A stretch of DNA of 64,000 bases from CAYOUV01 sp963790075 (GTDB lineage Bacteria > Chloroflexota > Anaerolineae > Anaerolineales > Villigracilaceae): the NCBI GenBank assembly GCA_963790075.1, contig CAWBNG010000005.1, positions 186,001-250,000 of the forward strand, read 5' to 3'. The notes beneath the pieces were generated by a model. It was given only the letters and a program-made list of their open reading frames with translations, searched no databases and was not told the origin of the DNA. Shown here piece by piece: positions 16,040 to 23,999 of the stretch. Position 1 is the stretch's first letter. Each line of letters begins with the position of its first letter. The translations under genes were made by a program, and so were the position numbers.

Positions 16040-17383
16040 CTATGCCTGAGGGGCTTCGGCTGTTTGGAGCGCATCATGATCGGGGAGCATCTCCTCGGCC
16101 GAACGGATGGCCGGCAGCAGATACCCGCTCAAACCGACCAGTACCCCACCCAAGCCGCAGAAGATCATCAGCAGGCCCATACCGGAACCGGGACCGGTCC
16201 CGACCAGGCCGCCGAACAACCTGGACAGGGTCGTCGAGGAGGTCATGGCTGGTTCGAGCACGAAGTCGGCCAGGGTCCCGGCGATGATCGGGGAAATCGG
16301 GTTGGTGAACCAGGCAATCAAGCGCCGGGCAGAAAAGACCCGTCCCTGCAAGTCGGGAGCAACCTTGGCTTGCCAGATGGCCTGGTTGGAGGCGTTGATC
16401 AACGGCGAAAACATCGAAGTCAGTACGATGGCAAAGATCCAGATCGGTAAAGCCTGGCCGAGGCCGAGGAAGATCATACCGGACATGGCGAACATCCAGC
16501 CCAGCAGCACACCGTTCACGCGACGCTTGAAGCCGCCCCAGGCGCTCATGATCACCCCCCCGACCACTCCCCCGATCGCCCCGGCCGATTCCACTGACCC
16601 AAAGATGACGCTGTTGTTCCCGGTACGCGACAGGAGCATGGGTGCCAGGAGGGTAAAACCGATCCCCGAAAATAGATTCCCGATCAGGAAAATCACCTGC
16701 AAACCCAACAGGCTCGGGCGCGCGAAGATATATTTAAAACCATACATGGCCTCCTCCCACAGGCTACCCTGCCCTTGAGCGCCTTCAACGGTCCGCACGG
16801 GCTGAGGCACATGAACGAACAGCAAGATGCTGATGGCCAGCAAGAAAGTGACCACATCGATGGTCAGGATCCCGTTCAAGCCAATCAAGGGCAGCAGCGC
16901 ACCCGCCAGCAGCGGTGCCAGCACGCCGGGACCGGCATCGATTAACGACATCATGCCATTGGCGCGACCATACTGCTCTTTGGGGAGCATCGTCGTGATC
17001 GCTGCTGAGTAAGCCGGCCATTGGAAGGTATTTCCCAGACCCTGTACCACCGCGGCGACATATAAGTGCCAGAGTTGCAGCATGCCTGCCGCCTGCAGGA
17101 CCAGGATGGCGACGGTTGCCAGCCCGGCCCCCAGATCACTGATCATCATCATCAGTTTGCGATTGTGACGGTCGACCAGCACGCCAGCCAGAGGCGAAAT
17201 AAGCAGAAAGGGGGTAATAAAAAAGACCTGCATCAGGCCCAGTGCGGTTGCGCTGTCCGTCTTTTCGTAGACCCAGATGGTCAGTGCAAAACCCGTCATA
17301 TTGGTGGCCAGGACAGAGACTATTTGTCCGGCCCAGACCAGGCTGAACCCCAGCATACCGCCGGGACGTTTTTTCTCTTGCAT
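16040..17383 (-). CDS. MFS transporter (MFS_3/enterobactin-exporter-like)
   Basis: 447 residues from ATG 17383, chosen because GAGGAA lies 9 bases upstream; a TTG at 17413 is possible. About 12 transmembrane helices, with the A-loop motif PLAGVLVDRHNRKLMMM after helix 2 and a second-half equivalent (GFKRRVNGVLLG). It resembles MFS_3 macrolide/siderophore exporters. It is the last gene of the minus-strand SHOCT/MFS cluster, 124 bp after a small SHOCT protein. Substrate unknown. Confidence 0.88.
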   Translation of the reverse strand: MQEKKRPGGMLGFSLVWAGQIVSVLATNMTGFALTIWVYEKTDSATALGLMQVFFITPFLLISPLAGVLVDRHNRKLMMMISDLGAGLATVAILVLQAAGMLQLWHLYVAAVVQGLGNTFQWPAYSAAITTMLPKEQYGRANGMMSLIDAGPGVLAPLLAGALLPLIGLNGILTIDVVTFLLAISILLFVHVPQPVRTVEGAQGQGSLWEEAMYGFKYIFARPSLLGLQVIFLIGNLFSGIGFTLLAPMLLSRTGNNSVIFGSVESAGAIGGVVGGVIMSAWGGFKRRVNGVLLGWMFAMSGMIFLGLGQALPIWIFAIVLTSMFSPLINASNQAIWQAKVAPDLQGRVFSARRLIAWFTNPISPIIAGTLADFVLEPAMTSSTTLSRLFGGLVGTGPGSGMGLLMIFCGLGGVLVGLSGYLLPAIRSAEEMLPDHDALQTAEAPQA

Positions 17384-17507
17384 GCGATTGAATTCCTCGT
17401 CGGATGGAATCAATACCAGTGATGCTGCTTATCCACGGACAGAGGCGGGCATGCCCGTGCCCGCCACCGCCCAGCTTGCCTTACCTTTCAAGGAAGAGAA
17501 ACTCCAA

Positions 17508-17891
17508 CTATTCGACGTAAATCTCGACATGCTCTCCATCTTCATCATCTACTACGTCGATGATCTTGCCGGTCATGCCCGCACGCAGCGCTTCCATGAC
17601 ATTGGTCATATCCACGCCTTCGACCTCCGGGGCGAAGTGCGCACCGATCTTCATCCCGGCGTCAATCAGCCCGAGCGGAATCTGCACCATCGCCTTGGAG
17701 CGGCCGCTGGCTACATCCGTGACACGGATACGCAGCCAGCGCGCTGACCCGGTGTTTCGCATCCCGCCGGAGGTATTGGCGCCGCGCCGGCCTTCGGTCA
17801 GAGCCGAGAGCAGTTTGGTGCCTTCCTCGGCGCTGATCTTGCCCTCCTCGATCATTTTCAAAATCTTCATGCGTTCTTCGGATGTTGTCAT
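17508..17891 (-). CDS. Small SHOCT-like domain protein
   Basis: 127 residues from ATG 17891 (GGAGG 5 bases upstream). Residues about 3-32 (SEERMKILKMIEEGKISAEE...) form the SHOCT-like helical motif shared with three other proteins of this cluster. The rest is a soluble alpha/beta region (ARWLRIRVTDVASGRSKAMVQIPLGLIDAG) ending DGEHVEIYVE. It may be a partner or regulator of the flanking MFS proteins. No enzymatic motif is seen. Confidence 0.75.
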   Translation of the reverse strand: MTTSEERMKILKMIEEGKISAEEGTKLLSALTEGRRGANTSGGMRNTGSARWLRIRVTDVASGRSKAMVQIPLGLIDAGMKIGAHFAPEVEGVDMTNVMEALRAGMTGKIIDVVDDEDGEHVEIYVE

Positions 17892-17921
17892 AACTACCTC
17901 CATCTTTATCCTGTAACGGGA

Positions 17922-19184
17922 TCAGGCTGTCGCAAGCGTCTCGTCGCTCTCTTGTTTGTCTGGCAAGCGGAATTTAAGCCAGACCGGGATAATTGCTAAA
18001 AATGAAATCCAGGCCGTGATCATAAACGGGAAGCGCGGGTGGACTTTTTCCCATAACTGTGCACCGATCAACGGTGCCGGCAGGGAAACCACACCCAGGC
18101 TGGAACTGAACAGCCCAAAGGCGGTACCGCGCAGGTGTTGCGGAACTGCTTTGCTGATCAGCGACTGGTAAGCCGGAGTCATAATGCCCACCCCGGTCCC
18201 GGCCATTGCCCATCCCCCCGCAAATAGCCAGAAAGTCATCACCGGGCTCTGAACCAGCAGCATGAGTGCCGCTCCAGTCAGGATGAAGCCGATCATGATC
18301 CCGAAACGCTCGCCAATCTTATCTGCTAGCCAGCCGCCGGGGATGGTGGTCAGCATCATGAACAGGCCGAAGACGCCTTCCAGCAGGCCAATTTGCTGGA
18401 CGTTCAAACCGCCGAAGTCCTGCATGAAGACCGGGAACAGGTTCATGGATAACCCAAACGAGATATCGCGGATCCCGTCGGTGATCAAAATCCAGGTAAT
18501 CAATCCGCCGGCAATGACCATGCCAAACATCATTCCCAGGTTGGATTTCAACCCAGCCAGCGAGAGCCGCTGCGGATTGGCTTCGCTGCCTCGGGCAGCT
18601 TCACGCGCCATCCCGACCCGGATCAAGGTTGCCAAAAGATACAACACGGCCGCAACCAGCAGCATGAACTTGAAGCCGAAGTTCCCCGCCAGCCAACCGC
18701 CCAAGGGTGGGCCGACCACCGCCACGATCATGAAGATGGCCTGCGTGATGCCGAAGACCCTGGCGCGATTCTCGTCGCTGGAGTGTTCGGCGACGAAGGC
18801 GTCGAAGCTGGGGCCAACCAGCGAACGGGTGATAGCGCCCAGGCTTTCTGCCAGCAACACCCATTGCCAGGTCGTTGCCAGGATTAGCGGGATATAGACA
18901 AAAATCCCGAACACACTGCCAATCGCAATTGCCCGCAGCCGTCCAAGCGTATCAGAAATCCAGCCTCCCAAGATTTGCAACGCCAGCGGGATGATCTGCG
19001 AAAGCGTAAAGAACAATCCGATCTGCCCCACGCTGGCATCCAGATCTTTCAAATAAAGCGGCAGCAACGACCCATACATTTGACCGCCGGTATTGGCCAG
19101 GATCATCGCTGCCAAAAAGAGCATCAACAATCTGCTCAAAAGCGGCTGTTTCTTGGGTTGGGGTGCAGATATCGTTGCTTCCAT
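17922..19184 (-). CDS. MFS transporter
   Basis: 420 residues from ATG 19184 (TTG 19193 is an alternative; no clear Shine-Dalgarno site). Twelve predicted helices, with GGWISDTLGRLRA as the A-loop motif after helix 2 and GGWLADKIGERFG in the second half. It belongs to the drug/metabolite proton antiporter type. It lies between two SHOCT-domain genes on the same strand with gaps of 30-50 bp, so it is probably in one operon. Substrate unknown. Confidence 0.87.
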   Translation of the reverse strand: MEATISAPQPKKQPLLSRLLMLFLAAMILANTGGQMYGSLLPLYLKDLDASVGQIGLFFTLSQIIPLALQILGGWISDTLGRLRAIAIGSVFGIFVYIPLILATTWQWVLLAESLGAITRSLVGPSFDAFVAEHSSDENRARVFGITQAIFMIVAVVGPPLGGWLAGNFGFKFMLLVAAVLYLLATLIRVGMAREAARGSEANPQRLSLAGLKSNLGMMFGMVIAGGLITWILITDGIRDISFGLSMNLFPVFMQDFGGLNVQQIGLLEGVFGLFMMLTTIPGGWLADKIGERFGIMIGFILTGAALMLLVQSPVMTFWLFAGGWAMAGTGVGIMTPAYQSLISKAVPQHLRGTAFGLFSSSLGVVSLPAPLIGAQLWEKVHPRFPFMITAWISFLAIIPVWLKFRLPDKQESDETLATA

Positions 19185-19233
19185 GTTAGCCAAATTTTTT
19201 TAGGCAGCCTGCCCGCCAGGATAATAGAAATCG

Positions 19234-19872
19234 TTAGCCAATAAAGACCTGAACGCGTTCGCCGTCTTCACCTTCATCGACGTTGATCACCAGCGGTGTA
19301 TCAGAGGTAGTGGTCTGGTCGAAGGCCTCCAGGATTTCATCCAGATTCGTTTTATCAAGGCCGCGGATTCGATCTCCAAAAGTGCGTGTGATCCAGCTCA
19401 TAAACCGGAACGGGATCGGCAAGCCAAAGACGATGCGCTGCGGTCGTGCGCCAGGTTTCTGCTCCACGCGGACAAACAACCAGCGCACCTTTTGCCAGCC
19501 GGCGCCCAAGGCAATCACCGCGATCCCGATCAAGAAAGGCAACCAGGCACAATAGAACCAGAAGCCAAAATTCGAAGCGGAGACCAGGGTATACAACCAA
19601 TAAGCCGTCAGGACCGTAATGAGTACGCCGACCGCCAGCGGAATCTCCCATAAGCTGCGCACGCGTGACGTCATGCGTACAACCTCGGGGTCCGCTTCGG
19701 AACCAAAACCGGAGCCGGTCCCAGTTCCTGACAAAATCTCCGGCTCGATGACTTCGATCTCGTCCTCGGTAGCAGCTTCATCGATGGCCCGCATCAGGCG
19801 TAAGCCTTCCTCGGCGCTGATTTTGCCATCCTCGATCATCTTCAAGATTTGGGCGCGCTCGGGATCGGTCAT
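19234..19872 (-). CDS. SHOCT-like domain membrane protein
   Basis: 212 residues, GGAG 6 bases before ATG. The N-terminal SHOCT-like motif (PERAQILKMIEDGKISAEEG, about 3-34) is followed by an acidic linker, two transmembrane helices (about 75-98 and 103-125) and a C-terminal cytoplasmic region ending EGEDGERVQVFIG, similar to the end of the small SHOCT protein in this cluster. It starts one base after the DUF4097 gene stop. A signalling or membrane-sensing role is only an inference. Confidence 0.75.
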   Translation of the reverse strand: MTDPERAQILKMIEDGKISAEEGLRLMRAIDEAATEDEIEVIEPEILSGTGTGSGFGSEADPEVVRMTSRVRSLWEIPLAVGVLITVLTAYWLYTLVSASNFGFWFYCAWLPFLIGIAVIALGAGWQKVRWLFVRVEQKPGARPQRIVFGLPIPFRFMSWITRTFGDRIRGLDKTNLDEILEAFDQTTTSDTPLVINVDEGEDGERVQVFIG

Positions 19873-19873
19873 C

Positions 19874-21064
19874 TCATTCTCCTCGGCCTTCCAGAGCAGC
19901 CAGCAGCTTCTCAGCTTCTTCCAGGCTGATCTTCTTCTCTTCCAGCATACGCAAAATGGTCAGGCGCTCATCATCACTGACCGAATCTGGCGCCGTTGCC
20001 CCGGCTTCCGAGAAGGGCATGCTGAATGACCTGTTTCCACCCGCGGTGCCACGCCCGCGGCGGTCAGCCGCGCGCACCTTGTGTTCGGTGCGGCGCATAA
20101 CAGATTCCATCTTACGCTGCGCGCGTTGGGCAGCCGCTTCGGCTCGCATCTGCGCTTTGAGCGACTTGCCCATTTCCGTGCGAATCCGCGAGCGGATTTG
20201 TTCGTTCAGGTCAGACGGTACGCCTGGTACTGGCGGGATCGGTGGGATTCCAGGGAAATCACCCCCGAAGATATCGCCCATAAAATCACCAAATTCAGCC
20301 GCCGATTCCCATTCGCTGGCTTTGCTGGTCACGTGGATGCTGCCACCAGCCGTCAAGGTGATCTTAGCTGCACCTTTTCCCAAGGTGATATTTTGAACCT
20401 TGTCACCCTTTGCTTCGACTATGTTTGGCAAATTCACCTGTATAGCTTCCGCCGAACCAGCAGTGAGTTTCAATTCCGCATCGGCGTCTTTGGGCAGGCG
20501 CAGCAGGATATCACCACCTGAGTTCAAACTGTAACTCAACTCGGATTTTGGCTCCAGGAACATCACAGCATCCCCAGCCACTGTTCCGGTCAGGTTACCT
20601 TGCACATTGCGCAAGTACAGATCATCCGCGGCATTTTCAAGCTGAAGGTTGCCGTGGACATCCCGCAGGGAGATATCACCAGCCACCTGGCCGATTTCAA
20701 CGTCCCCATGCGCCCCGCGCAAAGCCAGATCATCGCTGACGTTTTCGATTTGGACCGGACCGACGTCTCGCAAAGCCAGGTCCCCGCCCACGGTCTGAAG
20801 CAAGATCGCACCCCGCAGGCCGCGGATATTCGCATCAGCCTCGGCTGACACAACCGTCAGGCTGGCATCGCGTGGCAAGGACAGGATCAGGTCCCCATCG
20901 CAAGTCAGCTCAAAATGATCAGCATCCTGGTTTAATTCGAGTAGTTCGTCATTGGTCCGGGCGGAAATTTCCTGTCGCTCCCACCCGACAACACGTAAGT
21001 CCCCGGGTACAGATTGGATCGTTACGCTGGGATTGGCAACCGTGGCTAAGGTCTGGTGTCGCAC
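19874..21064 (-). CDS. DUF4097-type beta-repeat protein with C-terminal SHOCT-like motif
   Basis: 396 residues from GTG 21064, supported by GAGGAG 7 bases upstream and a one-base gap to the previous gene. Residues about 15-260 are repeated short beta strands (GGDLALRDV, GDISLRDVHGNLQLEN, DDLYLRNVQGN) like the DUF4097 adhesin/beta-helix family. A Pro/Gly linker, a basic Ala/Arg-rich helix (about 300-340) and the SHOCT-like motif (DERLTILRMLEEKKISLEEA) follow. No signal peptide, so it is probably cytoplasmic. Confidence 0.8.
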   Translation of the reverse strand: MRHQTLATVANPSVTIQSVPGDLRVVGWERQEISARTNDELLELNQDADHFELTCDGDLILSLPRDASLTVVSAEADANIRGLRGAILLQTVGGDLALRDVGPVQIENVSDDLALRGAHGDVEIGQVAGDISLRDVHGNLQLENAADDLYLRNVQGNLTGTVAGDAVMFLEPKSELSYSLNSGGDILLRLPKDADAELKLTAGSAEAIQVNLPNIVEAKGDKVQNITLGKGAAKITLTAGGSIHVTSKASEWESAAEFGDFMGDIFGGDFPGIPPIPPVPGVPSDLNEQIRSRIRTEMGKSLKAQMRAEAAAQRAQRKMESVMRRTEHKVRAADRRGRGTAGGNRSFSMPFSEAGATAPDSVSDDERLTILRMLEEKKISLEEAEKLLAALEGRGE

Positions 21065-21065
21065 G

Positions 21066-21449
21066 CTATTGCTCCTCTCCGCGCAGGATGCGCATGGCAT
21101 CCTCAGGCGAGATCTTACCGGAGTCCAGGTCCTCCAGGATATTGCGCCTGATGTCATCCGAGAGATCGGATGGTTCGTCCTTGCCAGGTTCGTAGCCCAT
21201 AGCGCGAATCACCTCATGCAAGCGATTGCGAATGGTCGGGTACGACAGTCCCAACTCGCTTTCCATGCGGTTGATCTTACCTTCACAACGTACAAAAACT
21301 TCGATAAACTCAAGCTGTTCGGCACTCAGGTTGCCGAAAGTCCCTTGGGTGAAACGTCCCTCGACTGTCGTGTCGCAAACCTGGCAATACAGGCGCGTGA
21401 CGATCAGCTCATTCTGGCAAACCGGGCAACGTGTCAGAGCAGGATTTAT
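21066..21449 (-). CDS. DUF2089-like zinc-ribbon protein, non-canonical start
   Basis: The frame reads INPALTRCPVCQNELIVTRLYCQVC..., a four-Cys zinc ribbon (CPVC and CQVC). A helix-turn-helix-like part (KINRMESELGLSYPTIRNRL) and a C-terminal SHOCT-like motif (RRNILEDLDSGKISPEDA) follow. About 127 residues. The zinc ribbon has no ATG, GTG or TTG before it. AGGAGG lies 5 bases before an ATA codon (21449-21447) that overlaps the stop of a short upstream ORF as ATAA; CTG at 21437 is another option. It probably acts as transcriptional regulator of the operon. The first ATG would remove the zinc ribbon. Confidence 0.7.
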   Translation of the reverse strand: MNPALTRCPVCQNELIVTRLYCQVCDTTVEGRFTQGTFGNLSAEQLEFIEVFVRCEGKINRMESELGLSYPTIRNRLHEVIRAMGYEPGKDEPSDLSDDIRRNILEDLDSGKISPEDAMRILRGEEQ

Positions 21450-21577
21450 TTTAGCCTCCTCACGCTAGTGGGTGGAAAACGCGATAGAATTTTGAGCCGC
21501 GGGCTTAAATCTGCTGTAGCCAGCAACTCGCGCTGGTAAATTCGATACAAACTAAAGGAAGTATCATTCAAAAACAT
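21446..21577 (-). CDS. 43-residue leader ORF coupled to the DUF2089 gene
   Basis: ATG at 21577 has AAAGGAGGG upstream, one of the strongest ribosome sites in the window. The ORF (MFLNDTSFSLYRIYQRELL...) ends with TAA at 21446-21448, overlapping the presumed ATA start of the zinc-ribbon gene. It is the first ORF after a consensus promoter. It may be a coupling leader, or a remnant of a fused N-terminus. No homology recognised. Confidence 0.5.
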   Translation of the reverse strand: MFLNDTSFSLYRIYQRELLATADLSPRLKILSRFPPTSVRRLK

Positions 21578-21619
21578 GGCCGTCCCTCCTTTCGAATGCC
21601 GAAACAGAAATCTAAACAC

Positions 21620-21647
21620 ATTATACGCATTCGGGAAAATAAGTCAA
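21620..21647 (-). promoter_or_regulatory. Promoter of the SHOCT/MFS operon
   Basis: Minus-strand TTGACT (21642-21647), a 16-base spacer and TATAAT (21620-21625), 43 bp before the leader ORF. Confidence 0.8.
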
Positions 21648-21984
21648 GGTTTTGTTTTATTTTATTGAAGTTAATATAAATTTTTTTAATATCCATTTAC
21701 GAATCCGGCGATATTTTGCACGGAACATGGATAATGACGAGTTTGGTGCTGATCCATTCAGGATTCGCTATGATCTGCTCCCCTCGATATCCCCAACGGT
21801 TTCTTACTACGCAACCTCCTTTTTGACTGGTTTCACCTATCCTAGGAAGAAGCCTGGATTCCGCAACGGGTGGAGAGTGCGGTGAACCATCCCGCATCTC
21901 AAAAACCGGGTCATCCTGGTACCGATCTAAACAGGGCAATGCTCCCGGTGTGGATTTAACCTTAAAATCCGTTGACTCAGGGCC
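21648..21984. other. Intergenic region between divergent operon and lexA
   Basis: About 340 bp without a credible gene. It is AT-rich near 21650-21720 (T-rich run). I see no hairpin or repeat worth naming; the two flanking promoters are listed separately. Confidence 0.6.
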
Positions 21985-22013
21985 TTGACACAGAACGCAT
22001 GTTCGTGTATTAT
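21985..22013 (+). promoter_or_regulatory. lexA promoter with embedded SOS box
   Basis: TTGACA (21985-21990), a 17-base spacer and TATTAT (22008-22013). The spacer contains AGAACGCATGTTCG (21992-22005), fitting the Gram-positive/Chloroflexi LexA operator GAAC-N4-GTTC. LexA would repress its own gene. Confidence 0.88.
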
Positions 22014-22051
22014 GTTAGCACAAATGAGCGACTAATGCTCAGGAGGTAGCT

Positions 22052-22738
22052 ATGATGATGGCCAGAAAAAGCAGAGGCTTGAGCGAGCGGCACCAAAAAA
22101 TCCTCGAATTCCTCAAGTCGTACCAGACCGCAAACAGATACCCGCCCTCCATTCGCGAGATTGGAGAAAACACCGGCATCTCTTCTACTTCGGTGGTCAA
22201 TTACTATCTCGACCAGCTCGAAAAGATGGGGATGATCGAACGCGATCGCAAGATATCACGTGGTGTGCGCCTGGTTGGTGCCAATCTCATCGGTGAAATG
22301 CTCAAGATACCGGTCGTCGGCCGCATCGCAGCCAGCGCCCCAGTACCTGTCCCGGCTTCGGATTTCAACTATTACGACGCTGACACGACCGTGGACATCG
22401 CCCGATCGCTGCTTTCTGCGCGCGACAAACCCGCCGAACTCTTCGCCCTGGAAGTGCAAGGCGACTCGATGATCGACGCAATGGTCAACGATGGCGATAT
22501 CGTCATCATGCGCAAGGTTGGCAGCAATGCCGAAGCCAAGAACGGCGATATGGTGGCTGTCTGGTTGCCGTCCCGCGACGAGACCACGCTCAAATACTTT
22601 TACAAGGAAAAAGAAGGCTACCGCCTGCAGCCTGCCAATCCAACCATGGATCCGATCATGATCGACAAAGCTGAACCGCTCGAAATCAAGGGCAAAGTGG
22701 TCATGGTCATCCGCAAGGTAGCCACAACGGCAGTCTAA
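22052..22738 (+). CDS. lexA: SOS repressor LexA
   Basis: 228 residues. N-terminal winged HTH (RHQKILEFLKSYQ...PPSIREIGENTGISSTSVVNYYL) and a C-terminal S24 autoprotease domain. Catalytic Ser139 is in QGDSMIDAMV and Lys181 in ETTLKYFY. The cleavage site reads GRIA-A94-S95-AP where most LexA have Ala-Gly. AGGAGG precedes three successive ATG codons, so the exact start may vary by two residues. It carries its own SOS box and terminator. Confidence 0.96.
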   Translation: MMMARKSRGLSERHQKILEFLKSYQTANRYPPSIREIGENTGISSTSVVNYYLDQLEKMGMIERDRKISRGVRLVGANLIGEMLKIPVVGRIAASAPVPVPASDFNYYDADTTVDIARSLLSARDKPAELFALEVQGDSMIDAMVNDGDIVIMRKVGSNAEAKNGDMVAVWLPSRDETTLKYFYKEKEGYRLQPANPTMDPIMIDKAEPLEIKGKVVMVIRKVATTAV

Positions 22739-22755
22739 GATCCTATGCCATTACT

Positions 22756-22788
22756 AAAAAAGACGGCTCAAAAACGAGCCGTCTTTTT
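22756..22788. terminator. Bidirectional terminator between lexA and rplL
   Basis: AAAAAAGACGGCTC pairs with GAGCCGTCTTTTT around a 6-base loop, with A and T tracts on both sides serving both convergent genes. Confidence 0.92.
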
Positions 22789-22809
22789 GTTACTTCTGGC
22801 AAATTGAAC

Positions 22810-23193
22810 TTATGCCAGTTCGATGACGGCGCCAGCTTCTTCGAGCTTCTTTTTAGCGTCCTGAGCGGCATCCTTGCCAACCTGGGTCAGCACTTTGCCA
22901 CCAGCCGTCTCAGCCATGGTCTTGGCATCGCCCAGACCCAAACTGGTCAGTTGGCGAATGACCTTGATGACCTCGATCTTCTTGGGGCCAGCATCTTTTA
23001 TAACCACGTCGAATTCGGTCTGCTCTTCAACAGCCTCGGCGGCGCCACCAGCGGGTGCACCCGCCGCAGCCATAGCGACCGGGGCAGCAGCAGAAACACC
23101 CCATTTTTCTTCCAGTAACTTGACCAGATCAGCAGCTTCGATCACAGAGAGCTCACTCAGTTGATCGGCCAATTTTTCGAGATTTGCAGCCAT
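22810..23193 (-). CDS. rplL: 50S ribosomal protein L7/L12
   Basis: 127 residues. N-terminal dimerisation helices (LEKLADQLSELSVIEAADLVKLLEEKWGV), an Ala/Gly-rich hinge, and the C-terminal factor-binding domain (EFDVVIKDAGPKKIEVIKVIRQLTSLGLGDAKTMAE). It forms the ribosomal stalk that recruits translational GTPases. Last gene of the rplKAJL cluster, 63 bp after rplJ. Confidence 0.97.
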   Translation of the reverse strand: MAANLEKLADQLSELSVIEAADLVKLLEEKWGVSAAAPVAMAAAGAPAGGAAEAVEEQTEFDVVIKDAGPKKIEVIKVIRQLTSLGLGDAKTMAETAGGKVLTQVGKDAAQDAKKKLEEAGAVIELA

Positions 23194-23256
23194 ATTATTT
23201 TAAACTCCTTGCTTGATAGCGATAATATTTTTAGTGTTGCGTGATATTCAAGCCGA

Positions 23257-23787
23257 TCACGCCGCGGCCGCGGATTGTTCCGAGTAAGCCCGGAATACGG
23301 ATGCCAGCGATCGCGCAGGTTCCGCAATCGTGCGGACCAGCTTGCCAGCCGGAGCCTGCAAGACGCCCAGCAACTGTGATTGGACGACAGGCAATGGGGG
23401 CAGATCAGACAGGGCTTTGACCTGGGAAGCATTTAAGAGTTCACTACCCAGGAAACCACCCTTGACCTTGATCGCTTCAACACCCTTACTCGCATCGGCC
23501 AGGGCTTTCGCAGTCATCGCCGGGTCAGTAAAGGCAAAGCTGGCAGCCGTACTGTTTTCCAGATAGTCTTCAGGAAGCGGTAAACCAAGTTCTTCAAATG
23601 CAAGTTTTGCCAGGGTGTTCTTGATGACATGGAACTCGCCATCCGCTTCGCGGATTTTGGCGCGGATTGCATCCATATCCTTCATCGTAACGCCGGTGTA
23701 TTCCACCAGGATCACAGACTGACTCTGCTTTAACCACTCTTTATACTGATCCAACACTTCATTTTTACGTTGTTTCGAAATAGCCAA
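23257..23787 (-). CDS. rplJ: 50S ribosomal protein L10
   Basis: 176 residues from TTG 23787, which follows AAAGGAGGTGA and gives the family start LAISKQRKNEVLDQYKEW. A longer frame to an upstream ATG would include the Shine-Dalgarno site itself and is rejected. It anchors L7/L12 on the ribosome and autoregulates through the leader RNA upstream. The C-terminal Ala-rich helix (FRAYSEQSAAAA) binds L7/L12. Confidence 0.95.
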   Translation of the reverse strand: MAISKQRKNEVLDQYKEWLKQSQSVILVEYTGVTMKDMDAIRAKIREADGEFHVIKNTLAKLAFEELGLPLPEDYLENSTAASFAFTDPAMTAKALADASKGVEAIKVKGGFLGSELLNASQVKALSDLPPLPVVQSQLLGVLQAPAGKLVRTIAEPARSLASVFRAYSEQSAAAA

Positions 23788-23999
23788 AGGACATTCACCT
23801 CCTTTCATTAAAAAGTCTTTGCCACTACTTCCAGGCAAAGACTTTGGTGAGCGTCCCAGCCCAAACGGGCTGCTATTCTCTTTCAGTCTTCACCTGAGCA
23901 GGGAATTAAGTCCCTCGACTGACCGATTGCTTCGTTCCGGGGGCCAGCGCAGGACACCCGCCGTCATCGGCGAAGTGGCTTGTTTGGTTATCGGGTATT
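23788..23999 (-). ncRNA. L10 leader RNA with attenuator hairpin
   Basis: The 212-bp gap between rplA and rplJ is highly structured. Just before the rplJ Shine-Dalgarno site, AAAGTCTTTGCC pairs with GGCAAAGACTTT (23812-23845), followed by TTTTTAATG on the minus strand: an intrinsic terminator. Position and form match L10-leader autoregulation in other bacteria, where L10(L12)4 binding sets rplJL expression. I did not verify the kink-turn binding site. Confidence 0.7.
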
